Assembly (NCBI RefSeq): GCF_036067295.1
Contig: NZ_CP107954.1
Location: forward strand, 620,001-684,000
DNA length: 64,000 nt
Direction: 5' to 3'
Source of the DNA: Kribbella sp. NBC_00382
GTDB lineage: Bacteria; Actinomycetota; Actinomycetes; Propionibacteriales; Kribbellaceae
A program made the translations under genes and the position numbers. The notes beneath the pieces are model-generated. The model searched no databases, was not told the origin of the DNA, and saw only the letters and a list, made by a program, of their open reading frames with translations. Every line of letters starts with the position of its first letter. Positions within the stretch are counted from its first letter, which is position 1. Shown piece by piece: positions 1 to 7,691 of the stretch.

Positions 1-44
1 GCAGGCGCACCGGGCGCCGGGCGGGGCGTCCCGGCGTACCGGGG

Positions 45-1394
45 TCAGGTTGTTGGTTGTTCTGCCTTGGGGGTTGGCGGGCGGCGGCGGGGGATCGGCC
101 GTGGGATCGGGCGAGGTGGTTCCGGGTCCACGTCGTTGCCGGCCAGGTGGTTGACGATGGTGCTGAGGACCGCGGCCGTCGGTACGGCGAGCAGGGCGCC
201 GACGATGCCGGCCACGATCACGCCGGTGGCGATCGCGAGGATGACTGCCAGCGGGTGGACGTTGACCGCGCGGCCGAGCAGGAACGGCTGGAGCACGTGG
301 GCTTCCAGTTGCTGTACGCCGATCACCACGCCGAGCATGATGATCGCCACGATCGGTCCCTTGGCGACCAGCGCGACCAGGACGGCGACGATGCCGCTGA
401 CCAGCGCACCAACCACCGGTACGAACGCACCGACGAAGACCAGGATCCCGATCGCGCTGACCAGCGGCAGCCCGAGGATCGCGGCCCCGAGCGAGATACC
501 GATCGCGTCGACCGCGGCCACGATGATGGTCGCCCGGACGAACGCGGTCAGCGAGACCCACGCCTTGCGGCCGGACGAGTCCGCCTTCTCACGCGCGTGC
601 CGCGGGAACAACCGCACCACCCAGGCCCAGATCTGCGGGCCCTGGTACAGGAAGAAGAACAGGCAGAACAGCGCGATGAACAGGCCGGCCACGACATGCG
701 TCGCGGTCGTCCCGACCTCGGCCGCCCGCTGACCGATCCCGCCACCGTTCATCACGGTGCCGCGGAGCTTGTTCAGCGAGTCGGTGATGTCCTTCTCGGT
801 CAGCCCGAAGTTGAGCCGGAGCAGATCCCGCAGCTTCTGCCAGCCCTCGCCGACCTGGCCCGACAACTGGTCGAACTGGTTGGCGATCTGCGTCCCGACC
901 AGAGTCAGCAGCCCGGCGACGAGCGCGATGGTCCCGATCACGGTGATCCCGGCCGCGGGTCCGCGGGCAAGTTTGATCTTCTGCAGCGCGTTCGTGATCG
1001 GCACCAGCAGGGCGGTCAGCAAGATGCCGACCGTCACCGGTACGACGACCTCGGACAGGTACCGCATCCCGTACGCGATCACCAGGACGGCCGCGACGAT
1101 CACCAGGAAACGCCACGCCCAGGCGCTCGCGATCTGCATCCCAGGGGTGACCCCGAGGTCGACCGTCCCCTTGCTGGACGCCGCGAGCAGATGCTGGTCG
1201 TCGGGTACGGAGACGACCGTGTCGCTGACCTGCTCGGCTGCCGCGTTGTCGGCTACCGGGCTCTCCTCGTCCCGCCAGACGTCGGGTACGCCCGCTCCGC
1301 GGGCGTCGTCATCCGGTCGGTCGACCCTGCTTGCACTGCCTGCGGGCACCTCGGCCGAGTCGTCCCGTCCTACCGGCTCGTCCGGCTTGCTCAT
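45..1394 (-). CDS. AI-2E/PerM-family membrane transporter
   Basis: A 449-residue integral membrane protein of the AI-2E exporter/PerM/YdiK family, whose members are eight-helix permeases of mostly unknown substrate in the cytoplasmic membrane. About 90 acidic, low-complexity N-terminal residues precede the first helix (FLVIVAAVLVIAYGM). Further helices follow, with the family's amphipathic stretch rich in Q/L in the middle and an IVAGIVGALLAVPTAAV helix near the end. The C-terminal tail is a Pro/Arg repeat (PRPIPRPIPRRR). A good Shine-Dalgarno (GGAGGTGTC) sits just before the ATG. It lies 31 bp after the MutL-like gene on the same strand. The family call is firm; the substrate is unknown. Confidence 0.85.
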   Translation of the reverse strand: MSKPDEPVGRDDSAEVPAGSASRVDRPDDDARGAGVPDVWRDEESPVADNAAAEQVSDTVVSVPDDQHLLAASSKGTVDLGVTPGMQIASAWAWRFLVIVAAVLVIAYGMRYLSEVVVPVTVGILLTALLVPITNALQKIKLARGPAAGITVIGTIALVAGLLTLVGTQIANQFDQLSGQVGEGWQKLRDLLRLNFGLTEKDITDSLNKLRGTVMNGGGIGQRAAEVGTTATHVVAGLFIALFCLFFFLYQGPQIWAWVVRLFPRHAREKADSSGRKAWVSLTAFVRATIIVAAVDAIGISLGAAILGLPLVSAIGILVFVGAFVPVVGALVSGIVAVLVALVAKGPIVAIIMLGVVIGVQQLEAHVLQPFLLGRAVNVHPLAVILAIATGVIVAGIVGALLAVPTAAVLSTIVNHLAGNDVDPEPPRPIPRPIPRRRPPTPKAEQPTT

Positions 1395-1412
1395 GACACC
1401 TCCGGGGTCTCA

Positions 1413-1427
1413 AGTCTCACTGAGACT
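1413..1427. promoter_or_regulatory. Perfect short palindrome before the permease gene
   Basis: AGTCTCA-C-TGAGACT is a 7+1+7 perfect palindrome that overlaps the stop codon of the MutL-like gene and lies about 20 bp upstream of the permease start. It could be an operator or a small stem-loop. No regulator is assigned. Confidence 0.4.
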
Positions 1428-2796
1428 AGTGCCCGGCTTCGGCGGTTCCATGAATATGAGCGGCCAGTCCTTCGGCCGCCTTCGGATCGAGCTCTGCGAG
1501 CAGTCCCACACCCGCCAGCACGTAGTCAGAGTCCACGCAGGTGCGCGCGGCGACCGGCACCAGCCAACCCTCTTCCTGAGCGCCTAGCGAGATACCGCCG
1601 AGAATGCGGCTGGCGACCTCCGGCCCGTTGTGCCGCAGCACTCCCCCGGACCCGACCAGCAGGTCGACCTCGCGCAGATCCTTCCCGGACCGCTCGATCA
1701 CCCGGCCACCCGGCCCGAACACCACCCGCTGCCGCCCTGCATGCCGCCGGAGCGCCACGGTCGCCGCCACTCGAGCCAGCGTCTCGTCGTACGACGCCTC
1801 GGTCGCATCACCCGGCAAGAACGACGGGTCCTCATGCCGACGCACAGCGGCCGCCTCGAGCACAGTACCGGCCTCGAGCAACCCCGCCTCCACACCAGCA
1901 CCAACGACCGGTACTGCGCTCCAGCGCATCCCCAGATCGCCTTCGACCGTCCGGGTCACGGGATGTGTCGCGACCACCTCACGCCCGAGGTTCGCGTCCT
2001 CCGGGTCGAGCTCGATGACCGAGTGCACATCGGTCGTCGCCCCACCGATGTCGACGACGGCGACATCCCCGTGCAAGGTGGCGAGGACCTCGACTCCGCG
2101 GAGTACGACATCCGGCGTCGCCGCCCGGACCATCCTGGCGAAGCCCGGGTCGCGCGACAGGTTCTTGCCACCGATCACGTGCGCCAGGAACATCTCCCGG
2201 ATCGCCGCCCGCGCACTGTCCGGCGCGAACACCCCGATCTCCGGTACGACATTGTCCGCGATCACATGCGGAACGTTTGCCGCAGACAACAACTCACGGA
2301 TCTGCGGCTGCGCCTCAATGTTGCCAGCAGCAACTACGGGACGACGCCACTTGTACTTCGCCAGCACGGCAGCCGCATTGGTGATCACCGCCGAGTTGCC
2401 ACCATCGGTACCACCGAGCAGCAGCACCACGTCCGGGCGTTCGGCCCTGAGCGCCTTGAGGGAAGTTGCCGTCAGCCCGCCGTTGACCACGGCAACCACT
2501 CGGCCGCCGCTCGACAACGCGACCCGCCGGCCCGCTTCCGCGGTCACCAGCTCTTCGTTGCCGACGACACCGATCCGCAGACCGCCGCCGGCACTCGAAC
2601 AGGCCAGCACCTCCGCCTCGGCGACACCTGAGTCCGCCGCGAGCAACGCAGTACGGCAGGCGTGCCAGCCGTCCATCACGTCGCTGTCGACGGTGGTGCG
2701 GTGTTCGGCCCGGGCGACCAGGTCACCCGAGCCGGCGTCCACCGCGATCGCCTTGGTGAAGGTCGACCCGAAGTCGACCGCCACCCATAGGCTCAT
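1426..2796 (-). CDS. MutL/GlmL-like ASKHA ATPase (glutamate mutase L family)
   Basis: A 456-residue protein of the GlmL/MutL family. These proteins have the actin/Hsp70-type ATPase fold and are thought to reactivate adenosylcobalamin-dependent aminomutases. The N-terminal phosphate-1 motif is VDFGSTFTK, a second nucleotide motif is DIGGATTD, and LVGSGGVLRH and GISLGAQEEGW are also family-like. It is full length. The start overlaps the stop of cystathionine gamma-synthase upstream as ATGA, so the two are probably translationally coupled. No mutase subunit (GlmE/GlmS or OraE/OraS) is visible in the window, so its client must be encoded elsewhere or its role here differs. Confidence 0.8.
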   Translation of the reverse strand: MSLWVAVDFGSTFTKAIAVDAGSGDLVARAEHRTTVDSDVMDGWHACRTALLAADSGVAEAEVLACSSAGGGLRIGVVGNEELVTAEAGRRVALSSGGRVVAVVNGGLTATSLKALRAERPDVVLLLGGTDGGNSAVITNAAAVLAKYKWRRPVVAAGNIEAQPQIRELLSAANVPHVIADNVVPEIGVFAPDSARAAIREMFLAHVIGGKNLSRDPGFARMVRAATPDVVLRGVEVLATLHGDVAVVDIGGATTDVHSVIELDPEDANLGREVVATHPVTRTVEGDLGMRWSAVPVVGAGVEAGLLEAGTVLEAAAVRRHEDPSFLPGDATEASYDETLARVAATVALRRHAGRQRVVFGPGGRVIERSGKDLREVDLLVGSGGVLRHNGPEVASRILGGISLGAQEEGWLVPVAARTCVDSDYVLAGVGLLAELDPKAAEGLAAHIHGTAEAGH

Positions 2797-3947
2797 GACA
2801 TCGCGCGGTCGAGGTCCTGCAGCAGGTCGTCGATCGTCTCGATGCCGACGCTGAGCCGGATCAGGTCGGCCGGCACCTCCAGCGGCGTACCGGCGACCGA
2901 GGCGTGCGTCATCTTGCCCGGGTGCTCGATCAGCGACTCGACCCCGCCGAGCGACTCGCCCAGAGTGAAGACCTCAGCCTTGTTGCAGATGTCCAGCGCG
3001 TGCTGCTCGCCACCGGTGACCCGGAACGACACGATGCCGCCGAACCGCTTCATCTGCTTGGCGGCGGTCTCGTGGCCGGGGTGGCCGTCGACGCCCGGGT
3101 AGAGCACCGAGGTGACGCCCTGGTGCCGCTGCAGGAAGTCGACGACCTTCTCCGCGTTGTCGCTGTGCCGGTCCATCCGGACGCCGAGCGTCTTGATGCC
3201 ACGCAGGACGAGGAAGGAGTCGAACGGGCTCGCGACGGCGCCGATCGCGTTCTGGTGGAAGGCGATCTTGTCGGCCAGCTCGGCGTCGCGGACGATCAGC
3301 GCACCGCCGATTACGTCGGAGTGCCCGCCCATGTACTTCGTGGTCGAGTGCACCACCACATCGGCACCGAGCTCCAGCGGCTGCTGCAGGTACGGCGAAG
3401 CGAACGTGTTGTCGACGACCAGGATGGCGCCCGCGTCGTGCGCGATCTGCGCGACGATCGCGATGTCGGCGACGTTCAGCAGCGGGTTGGTCGGCGTCTC
3501 CAGCCAGACCACCTTGGTCTTGCCCGGGCGGATCGCGGCCCGGATCGCCTCCGGGTGCGTCACCGCCGCCGGGGTCATCTCGACACCCCAGGCGCCGAGC
3601 ACCTTGGAGAACAGCCGGAAGGTGCCGCCGTACGCGTCGTCGGGGAAGACCACGTGGTCGCCGGGCACGCACAGCGACCGGATCAGGGTGTCCTCGGCCG
3701 CCAGCCCGCTCGCGAAGGCGAACCCACGGGTACCGGCCTCGATCGCGGCCAGACACTCCTCCAGAGCCGTCCGGGTCGGGTTGGCCGACCGGGAGTACTC
3801 GTAACCGTTGCGCAGCCCGCCGACACCGTCCTGCTTGTAGGTGCTGGTCGCGTAGATCGGCGGTACCACCGCGCCGGTGGTCGGGTCGGGCTCGTTTCCG
3901 GCGTGGATCGCAAGCGTCTCGAAGCCGTAGGAGTGTTCAGAGTTCAC
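2793..3947 (-). CDS. metB: Cystathionine gamma-synthase (PLP, Cys/Met metabolism)
   Basis: A 384-residue PLP enzyme of the Cys/Met metabolism family. It joins an activated homoserine to cysteine to give cystathionine; some actinobacterial homologues also act as gamma-lyases. The N-terminus FETLAIHAGNEPDPTTGAVV, the SANPTR motif, the aspartate in LVVDNTFASP and the Schiff-base lysine (about K204, HSTTKYMGGHSD) are all present. A longer frame runs upstream to 4580, but similarity starts at this GTG (VNSEHSYGFE), so the extension is rejected. It overlaps the following MutL-like gene by 4 bp. Synthase is preferred over lyase by overall similarity. Confidence 0.88.
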   Translation of the reverse strand: MNSEHSYGFETLAIHAGNEPDPTTGAVVPPIYATSTYKQDGVGGLRNGYEYSRSANPTRTALEECLAAIEAGTRGFAFASGLAAEDTLIRSLCVPGDHVVFPDDAYGGTFRLFSKVLGAWGVEMTPAAVTHPEAIRAAIRPGKTKVVWLETPTNPLLNVADIAIVAQIAHDAGAILVVDNTFASPYLQQPLELGADVVVHSTTKYMGGHSDVIGGALIVRDAELADKIAFHQNAIGAVASPFDSFLVLRGIKTLGVRMDRHSDNAEKVVDFLQRHQGVTSVLYPGVDGHPGHETAAKQMKRFGGIVSFRVTGGEQHALDICNKAEVFTLGESLGGVESLIEHPGKMTHASVAGTPLEVPADLIRLSVGIETIDDLLQDLDRAMS

Positions 3948-4109
3948 CGGACCAGCGTACGGCCTGGTCCCATCCGGGCCGGAATCCAGTCCCAGCCGCG
4001 AGACAGGGCTGTGGCGTGGCTGTGGCGTGGCTGTGGATAACTCTGCGTGGTGCCCCTGGGTTGGGCCTAGAGTTTCCGTGGCCGACGACGTACGGAAGGA
4101 ATCCGCCGG

Positions 4110-4691
4110 ATGAAGACGCAGGACAGGTCGCTGGACGAGGACAGCCTGGCGATGGCCGACCTCGCCGAGATCACCGACTGGACCCCGATCGCCGGACCCG
4201 ACGACGACGAGTCGGGCGAGGCAGTGGTCCGCGCGCTCGTCCACCGGGTGATGGCCTCGACCACCTGGAAGCCCTGGCCGCTCGAGCCGGGCGAGGTCAT
4301 CGACGCCGAGATGGTCTCCTGGGGTTTCACCACCGGCCGCGGGATCACGATGATCGTCTTCGCCGGGCTGGCCTTCTCGGACTGTCCGGACAGCGGCTGG
4401 TCGGCGTACGACATCGGTCCTGACGACCTGGCCGCGGCCGAGGCCGGGCTGGACGAGCACTGGCCGGAGCACCTCGCGCTGGCGACGCAGCACTGGGGTG
4501 TGCCCGACTACGTGAACGACGACAGCGCCGACGGGTTCGACGACGAGTGGGAACCGGGCGCGGGTGCGGGCCGTCGGCATCTTGCGGTCTGGGTTCGCCC
4601 CGGGGCGCAGTACCGGCTGTACAGCACCAGGCCGAGTAGCGATCCTCTGACGACGGCTGTCGGGGTCAACTACGCCGTCTACATCGACTAG
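4110..4691 (+). CDS. Hypothetical acidic protein
   Basis: A 193-residue acidic protein with no recognised domain. It is rich in Asp/Glu and Trp (WTPIAGPDDDES, WKPWPLEPG), with no signal peptide or membrane helix. A strong Shine-Dalgarno (GGAAGGAA) precedes the ATG. The stop codon overlaps the AGGAG ribosome-binding site of the next gene, so the two genes probably form a bicistronic unit. The composition suggests a soluble cytoplasmic protein, possibly a small binding or immunity-type protein, but no function can be assigned. Confidence 0.75.
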   Translation: MKTQDRSLDEDSLAMADLAEITDWTPIAGPDDDESGEAVVRALVHRVMASTTWKPWPLEPGEVIDAEMVSWGFTTGRGITMIVFAGLAFSDCPDSGWSAYDIGPDDLAAAEAGLDEHWPEHLALATQHWGVPDYVNDDSADGFDDEWEPGAGAGRRHLAVWVRPGAQYRLYSTRPSSDPLTTAVGVNYAVYID

Positions 4692-4699
4692 GAGATCCG

Positions 4700-5905
4700 A
4701 TGAGCCTCTCGAACCCGTCCCCGCGCCGGATGACCCGGCGAGGCACTCGGACGCTCAAGGCCGCGTACGCCCAGGCACAACGGGACGTCAAGCGGATGGA
4801 CCCGGCCGTGCTGGCCGCCGTCGGTCGCTCCAAGATGAACAGTCTGGACCTCAAGCACCTGGCGCACGCCAACATCAACGGCCTGTACGGCTCGAACCAC
4901 GAGCGCTTCGCCAACCAGCTCAACGCCCAAGCGGCCGCGCAGGTCCAGGCGACCACTCCCGCGTCGCAGCGGACCCGCAACCCTTTCAAGCAACTCTCGA
5001 ACTGGAACCAGAACCGCAAAGACATCCGCAGCGGCCGGCAGACACTCGAGATGGCGTACGCCCAGGCCAAGAGCGAGGTGAAACGGATCGACCCAGCCGT
5101 CCGGCAAGGCATCGGCCACTCCCGCGTCAGCAAGCAGGACCTGGCCAACCTCTCCATCGCCCAACTGGACGCCCCGCTGCGCGCCGGCATCAACCAGGCA
5201 GCGCAACACCACCACACCCAGGCACGCATCTCCGCAGCCGCGGTGGCCGCACAACCACCCCGCCAATCCGCGGGCCAACGGGTGGCGAACGCGGTGAACA
5301 CTGCCTCCCGGTGGAAGAACGCCGTTCGCGATGGCGCGAACGGCGCGATCGCCAAGGCCGAGAAGTTCCGCGCCGACTACAACGAACGCCGCCAAAACCC
5401 CATCGGCCGCAACGCCCCGGCCGCCGCTCCCACCGTCGCCCCTGCCGCTGCCGCTGCCGCGCAGACCGCGCAGGCCGCCGGGCCGCGGACTCCCGATGTC
5501 GCCGCCGACAAGGCCGCCCAAGCCAAGGCAGTCCACGCCGGCCTCAACAACACCATGCCCATGCCATCGCCGGAAGCCGCTCCCCAGGCCCCCGAACCCG
5601 GCACCGGCCGCCACCGCGCCCCCGAAGCCTCCGCCGCCTTCGACGGCCTAGCCCCCGCCAACGGCGCCGTAACCGGCCAGAGCGCACCAACCAGCACGAC
5701 AACCCCAACCCCCCAAACCCAGCAAGCAGCCGAGGCAGCAACAAACCAACCCCACACCGGCTCCTTCAACGGCCAACTAGACCCCGCCATGGCCCCCGCC
5801 GCCGGCGCCGTAGCCACAAAGCCACCCGCCCAACAATCCACCGGCCAAGGCGAGGCAACCCCCACCCACGGCAAACACCACAAACCCGAAGGCCAAGAAC
5901 GCTAA
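4700..5905 (+). CDS. Hypothetical protein with two ~50-residue internal repeats
   Basis: A 401-residue protein of unknown function. Residues about 15-64 (RGTRTLKAAYAQAQRDVKR...) and 112-161 (SGRQTLEMAYAQAKSEVKR...) are clear copies of one basic helical unit, 97 residues apart; both contain the core AYAQA....VKR.DPAV. From about residue 190 the chain becomes a disordered Ala/Pro/Thr/Gln-rich tail ending in a Gly/His/Lys/Glu-rich segment. There is no signal peptide. The ribosome-binding site TAGGAGATCCG overlaps the stop of the upstream gene. The C-terminal third is unusually rich in A-containing codons, probably reflecting low-complexity sequence. Confidence 0.75.
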   Translation: MSLSNPSPRRMTRRGTRTLKAAYAQAQRDVKRMDPAVLAAVGRSKMNSLDLKHLAHANINGLYGSNHERFANQLNAQAAAQVQATTPASQRTRNPFKQLSNWNQNRKDIRSGRQTLEMAYAQAKSEVKRIDPAVRQGIGHSRVSKQDLANLSIAQLDAPLRAGINQAAQHHHTQARISAAAVAAQPPRQSAGQRVANAVNTASRWKNAVRDGANGAIAKAEKFRADYNERRQNPIGRNAPAAAPTVAPAAAAAAQTAQAAGPRTPDVAADKAAQAKAVHAGLNNTMPMPSPEAAPQAPEPGTGRHRAPEASAAFDGLAPANGAVTGQSAPTSTTTPTPQTQQAAEAATNQPHTGSFNGQLDPAMAPAAGAVATKPPAQQSTGQGEATPTHGKHHKPEGQER

Positions 5906-6298
5906 CCGTCCAATCCCCCACCCGTACTCGTCTGGCGGCCTGAAGCATTGCGCCCACCCGAACCACTGGGGTGCAGCGCACACGCGTACGGGACGCGCAT
6001 CGCCTTGGCCAACGAGCGGCTCGCGTAGCCACGCAATACGAGCCGGCTGCTTAAGTGCGCTGCATCGGAGGTGTTCGGGTGGAATTAAGACGCTGACCAG
6101 CAATGTGGGCCACGGGGTGGTGGTAACACGCTGGCCCGGTGTGAGTGCGTATGGCGCCAGCCCGCCAGCGCCACGCGGGCTCGGTAGCACTGGCGACGGA
6201 CCCTCAAGTGGTTCGGGCGGGGGCAATTCGTCAGCGCGACGAGTGAGTCGGGGTGGGGCCTATGCGCCGACCCGGGTGATCTCGGTCGGGAGGTGGGA
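5906..6298. other. Intergenic region, no convincing gene
   Basis: About 390 bp between two convergently transcribed genes. Open frames cross it on both strands but lack family similarity and start signals. A weak stem (TGGCGC/GCGCCA) lies near 6160-6185. I see no RNA gene, operator or convincing terminator. Confidence 0.5.
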
Positions 6299-6883
6299 TT
6301 AGTTGGTTTTGCGGGAGAGTACTGCGCCTGCGGCGTCGAGGAGGATGGTTTTTAGTTCCTCGTCGGAGAGCTCGGCGGCGTCGAGGCCGGCCGACAGGAC
6401 TGCGCCGACTACCTCTACGGCCGCGGCGGCCAGTACGCGGTCGGTCGGTGTCGGGTCGGGCCCGGCCAGCCACAGTTGGAAGGCTCGGCTCTGGGCGATC
6501 AGGTCGTCGAGTTGGTCGTCGAAGGCGGCCAGTACGGCGGTGATGTCGCGCAGTACCGTCGGGCCAGTCGAGCGGTGCTTGATCACCACGTCCAGGTACG
6601 CCGAGAGCAGCTCCACCTCGCGCTCGACCGACCACGGCTGCTCGCCAACCTGCGCGAAGACGCGTTTGATGTCGTCGAAGAACGTACCGATGATCGCCTG
6701 CAGCAGATCCTGCTTGGACGAGTAGTGGTAGTACAGCGACGCCTTGGTGATGCCGACCTGCTCGGCGATCTCCCGCAGGCTGGTCTTCTCGTACCCCTGA
6801 GCCGAGAACAGCTCGAGCGCCGCCCGATGGATCTCGGCCTTGGTGTCGCGACTCTTCTCGCGCCCTGCGGTCTCGCGCTGCAC
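6299..6883 (-). CDS. TetR-family transcriptional regulator
   Basis: A 194-residue TetR repressor. The N-terminal helix-turn-helix is typical (AALELFSAQGYEKTSLREIAEQVGITKASLYYHYSSKQDLL, about residues 21-60). The rest is a helical ligand-binding domain of the length expected for the family. It stands alone: the downstream side is a convergent gap and the upstream neighbour is the end of the membrane protein YczE on the same strand. No operator is obvious, and neither the ligand nor the target can be read from context. Confidence 0.88.
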   Translation of the reverse strand: MQRETAGREKSRDTKAEIHRAALELFSAQGYEKTSLREIAEQVGITKASLYYHYSSKQDLLQAIIGTFFDDIKRVFAQVGEQPWSVEREVELLSAYLDVVIKHRSTGPTVLRDITAVLAAFDDQLDDLIAQSRAFQLWLAGPDPTPTDRVLAAAAVEVVGAVLSAGLDAAELSDEELKTILLDAAGAVLSRKTN

Positions 6884-6902
6884 ATCGCCAGCCTACTGAC
6901 TG

Positions 6903-6936
6903 TGCGGATGCCGGGCCCCCTGGTCCGGCATCCGCA
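6903..6936 (-). terminator. Stem-loop terminator after yczE
   Basis: A perfect 12-bp stem (TGCGGATGCCGG / CCGGCATCCGCA) with a 10-nt loop begins 3 nt after the yczE stop codon. There is no U-tract, as is common for actinobacterial terminators. Confidence 0.65.
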
Positions 6937-6939
6937 GCT

Positions 6940-7629
6940 TTACTTCGCCGCTGCTTCGGTCTTGAGCTTGACCGTGAAGAGCGGAAGCAGGATGTGGACC
7001 AGCGGTCCAATCGCCAGCGCATAAGCGATGGTCCCGATACCGACCACGCCACCGAGCAGCCAGCCGACCGCAAGCACGGTGACCTCGATGCTCGTACGAA
7101 CCAACCGCACGCTCTTGCCGGTACGCCGGACAAGCCCGGTCATCATGCCGTCGCGCGGGCCGGGGCCGAGCTGGGCGCCGATGTAGAGCGCACCCGCCAA
7201 CGCGTTCACCACGATGCCCGAGACCATGAACACGATCCGCAACCAGAGCTGGTCCGGCCGGTCCACGAGCTCCAGCGTCAGATCCACGGCCAGCCCGATC
7301 ACGATGGCGTTGCTGATCGTGCCGAGACCAGGCCACTGCCGCAGCGGGATCCAGGCCAGCAGGACGAGGAAGCTGACCGCGATGGCGACCGTACCGAAGC
7401 TCAGATCCACGTGCTTGGTGATGCCCGAGTGCAGGACGTCCCACGGGTCGAGGCCGAGGTTGCCCTGGACCATCAGGCCCATCGAACCGCCGTACAGGAG
7501 CAGCCCGATGTAGAGCTGGACCAGGCGGCGCGGCAGATGACCGGCCTTGAGTTGCTCGATCGGGTTCAGCGCGGCCAGTTGGCGGCCACGGACTGGTTTG
7601 GTGGCAGGGGCTTCGGAGGTGGCGGTCAC
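6940..7629 (-). CDS. yczE: YczE-like integral membrane protein
   Basis: A 229-residue membrane protein of the YczE/YitT-related family with about five hydrophobic helices. Recognisable family features are YIGLLLYGGSMGLMVQGNLGLDPWDVLH and GAQLGPGPRDGMMTGL. Homologues are usually next to, and controlled by, a MocR-type PLP-dependent regulator, and that is the arrangement here: the divergent gene at 7692 is such a regulator. A longer frame starts at 7716, but that would overlap the regulator gene. The GTG at 7629 leaves a 62-bp shared promoter region and gives a length close to Bacillus YczE. The transported or sensed compound is unknown. Confidence 0.75.
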   Translation of the reverse strand: MTATSEAPATKPVRGRQLAALNPIEQLKAGHLPRRLVQLYIGLLLYGGSMGLMVQGNLGLDPWDVLHSGITKHVDLSFGTVAIAVSFLVLLAWIPLRQWPGLGTISNAIVIGLAVDLTLELVDRPDQLWLRIVFMVSGIVVNALAGALYIGAQLGPGPRDGMMTGLVRRTGKSVRLVRTSIEVTVLAVGWLLGGVVGIGTIAYALAIGPLVHILLPLFTVKLKTEAAAK

Positions 7630-7668
7630 ACGATCCAGTTTGCGGCCGATTGGCCTGGTGTTCGATAG

Positions 7669-7686
7669 CCACTTGGGCAATAGTGG
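7669..7686. promoter_or_regulatory. Inverted repeat in the yczE/yczR divergent promoter
   Basis: CCACT and AGTGG are separated by 8 nt within the 62-bp region between the divergent starts. It is a candidate binding site for the MocR-type regulator. The call is from position and symmetry only. Confidence 0.4.
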
Positions 7687-7691
7687 ACTGC

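Noticed and set aside
57..2018. 653-residue plus-strand frame
   Set aside because: It is antisense to the permease and MutL-like genes, with Arg/Asp-rich shadow composition.
3948..4580. N-terminal extension of cystathionine gamma-synthase
   Set aside because: The extra residues are Arg/Gly/Val shadow sequence with no similarity; family similarity begins at GTG 3947.
5777..6226. 149-residue minus-strand frame in the gap
   Set aside because: It overlaps the 3' end of the repeat protein gene and has no family or ribosome-binding site.
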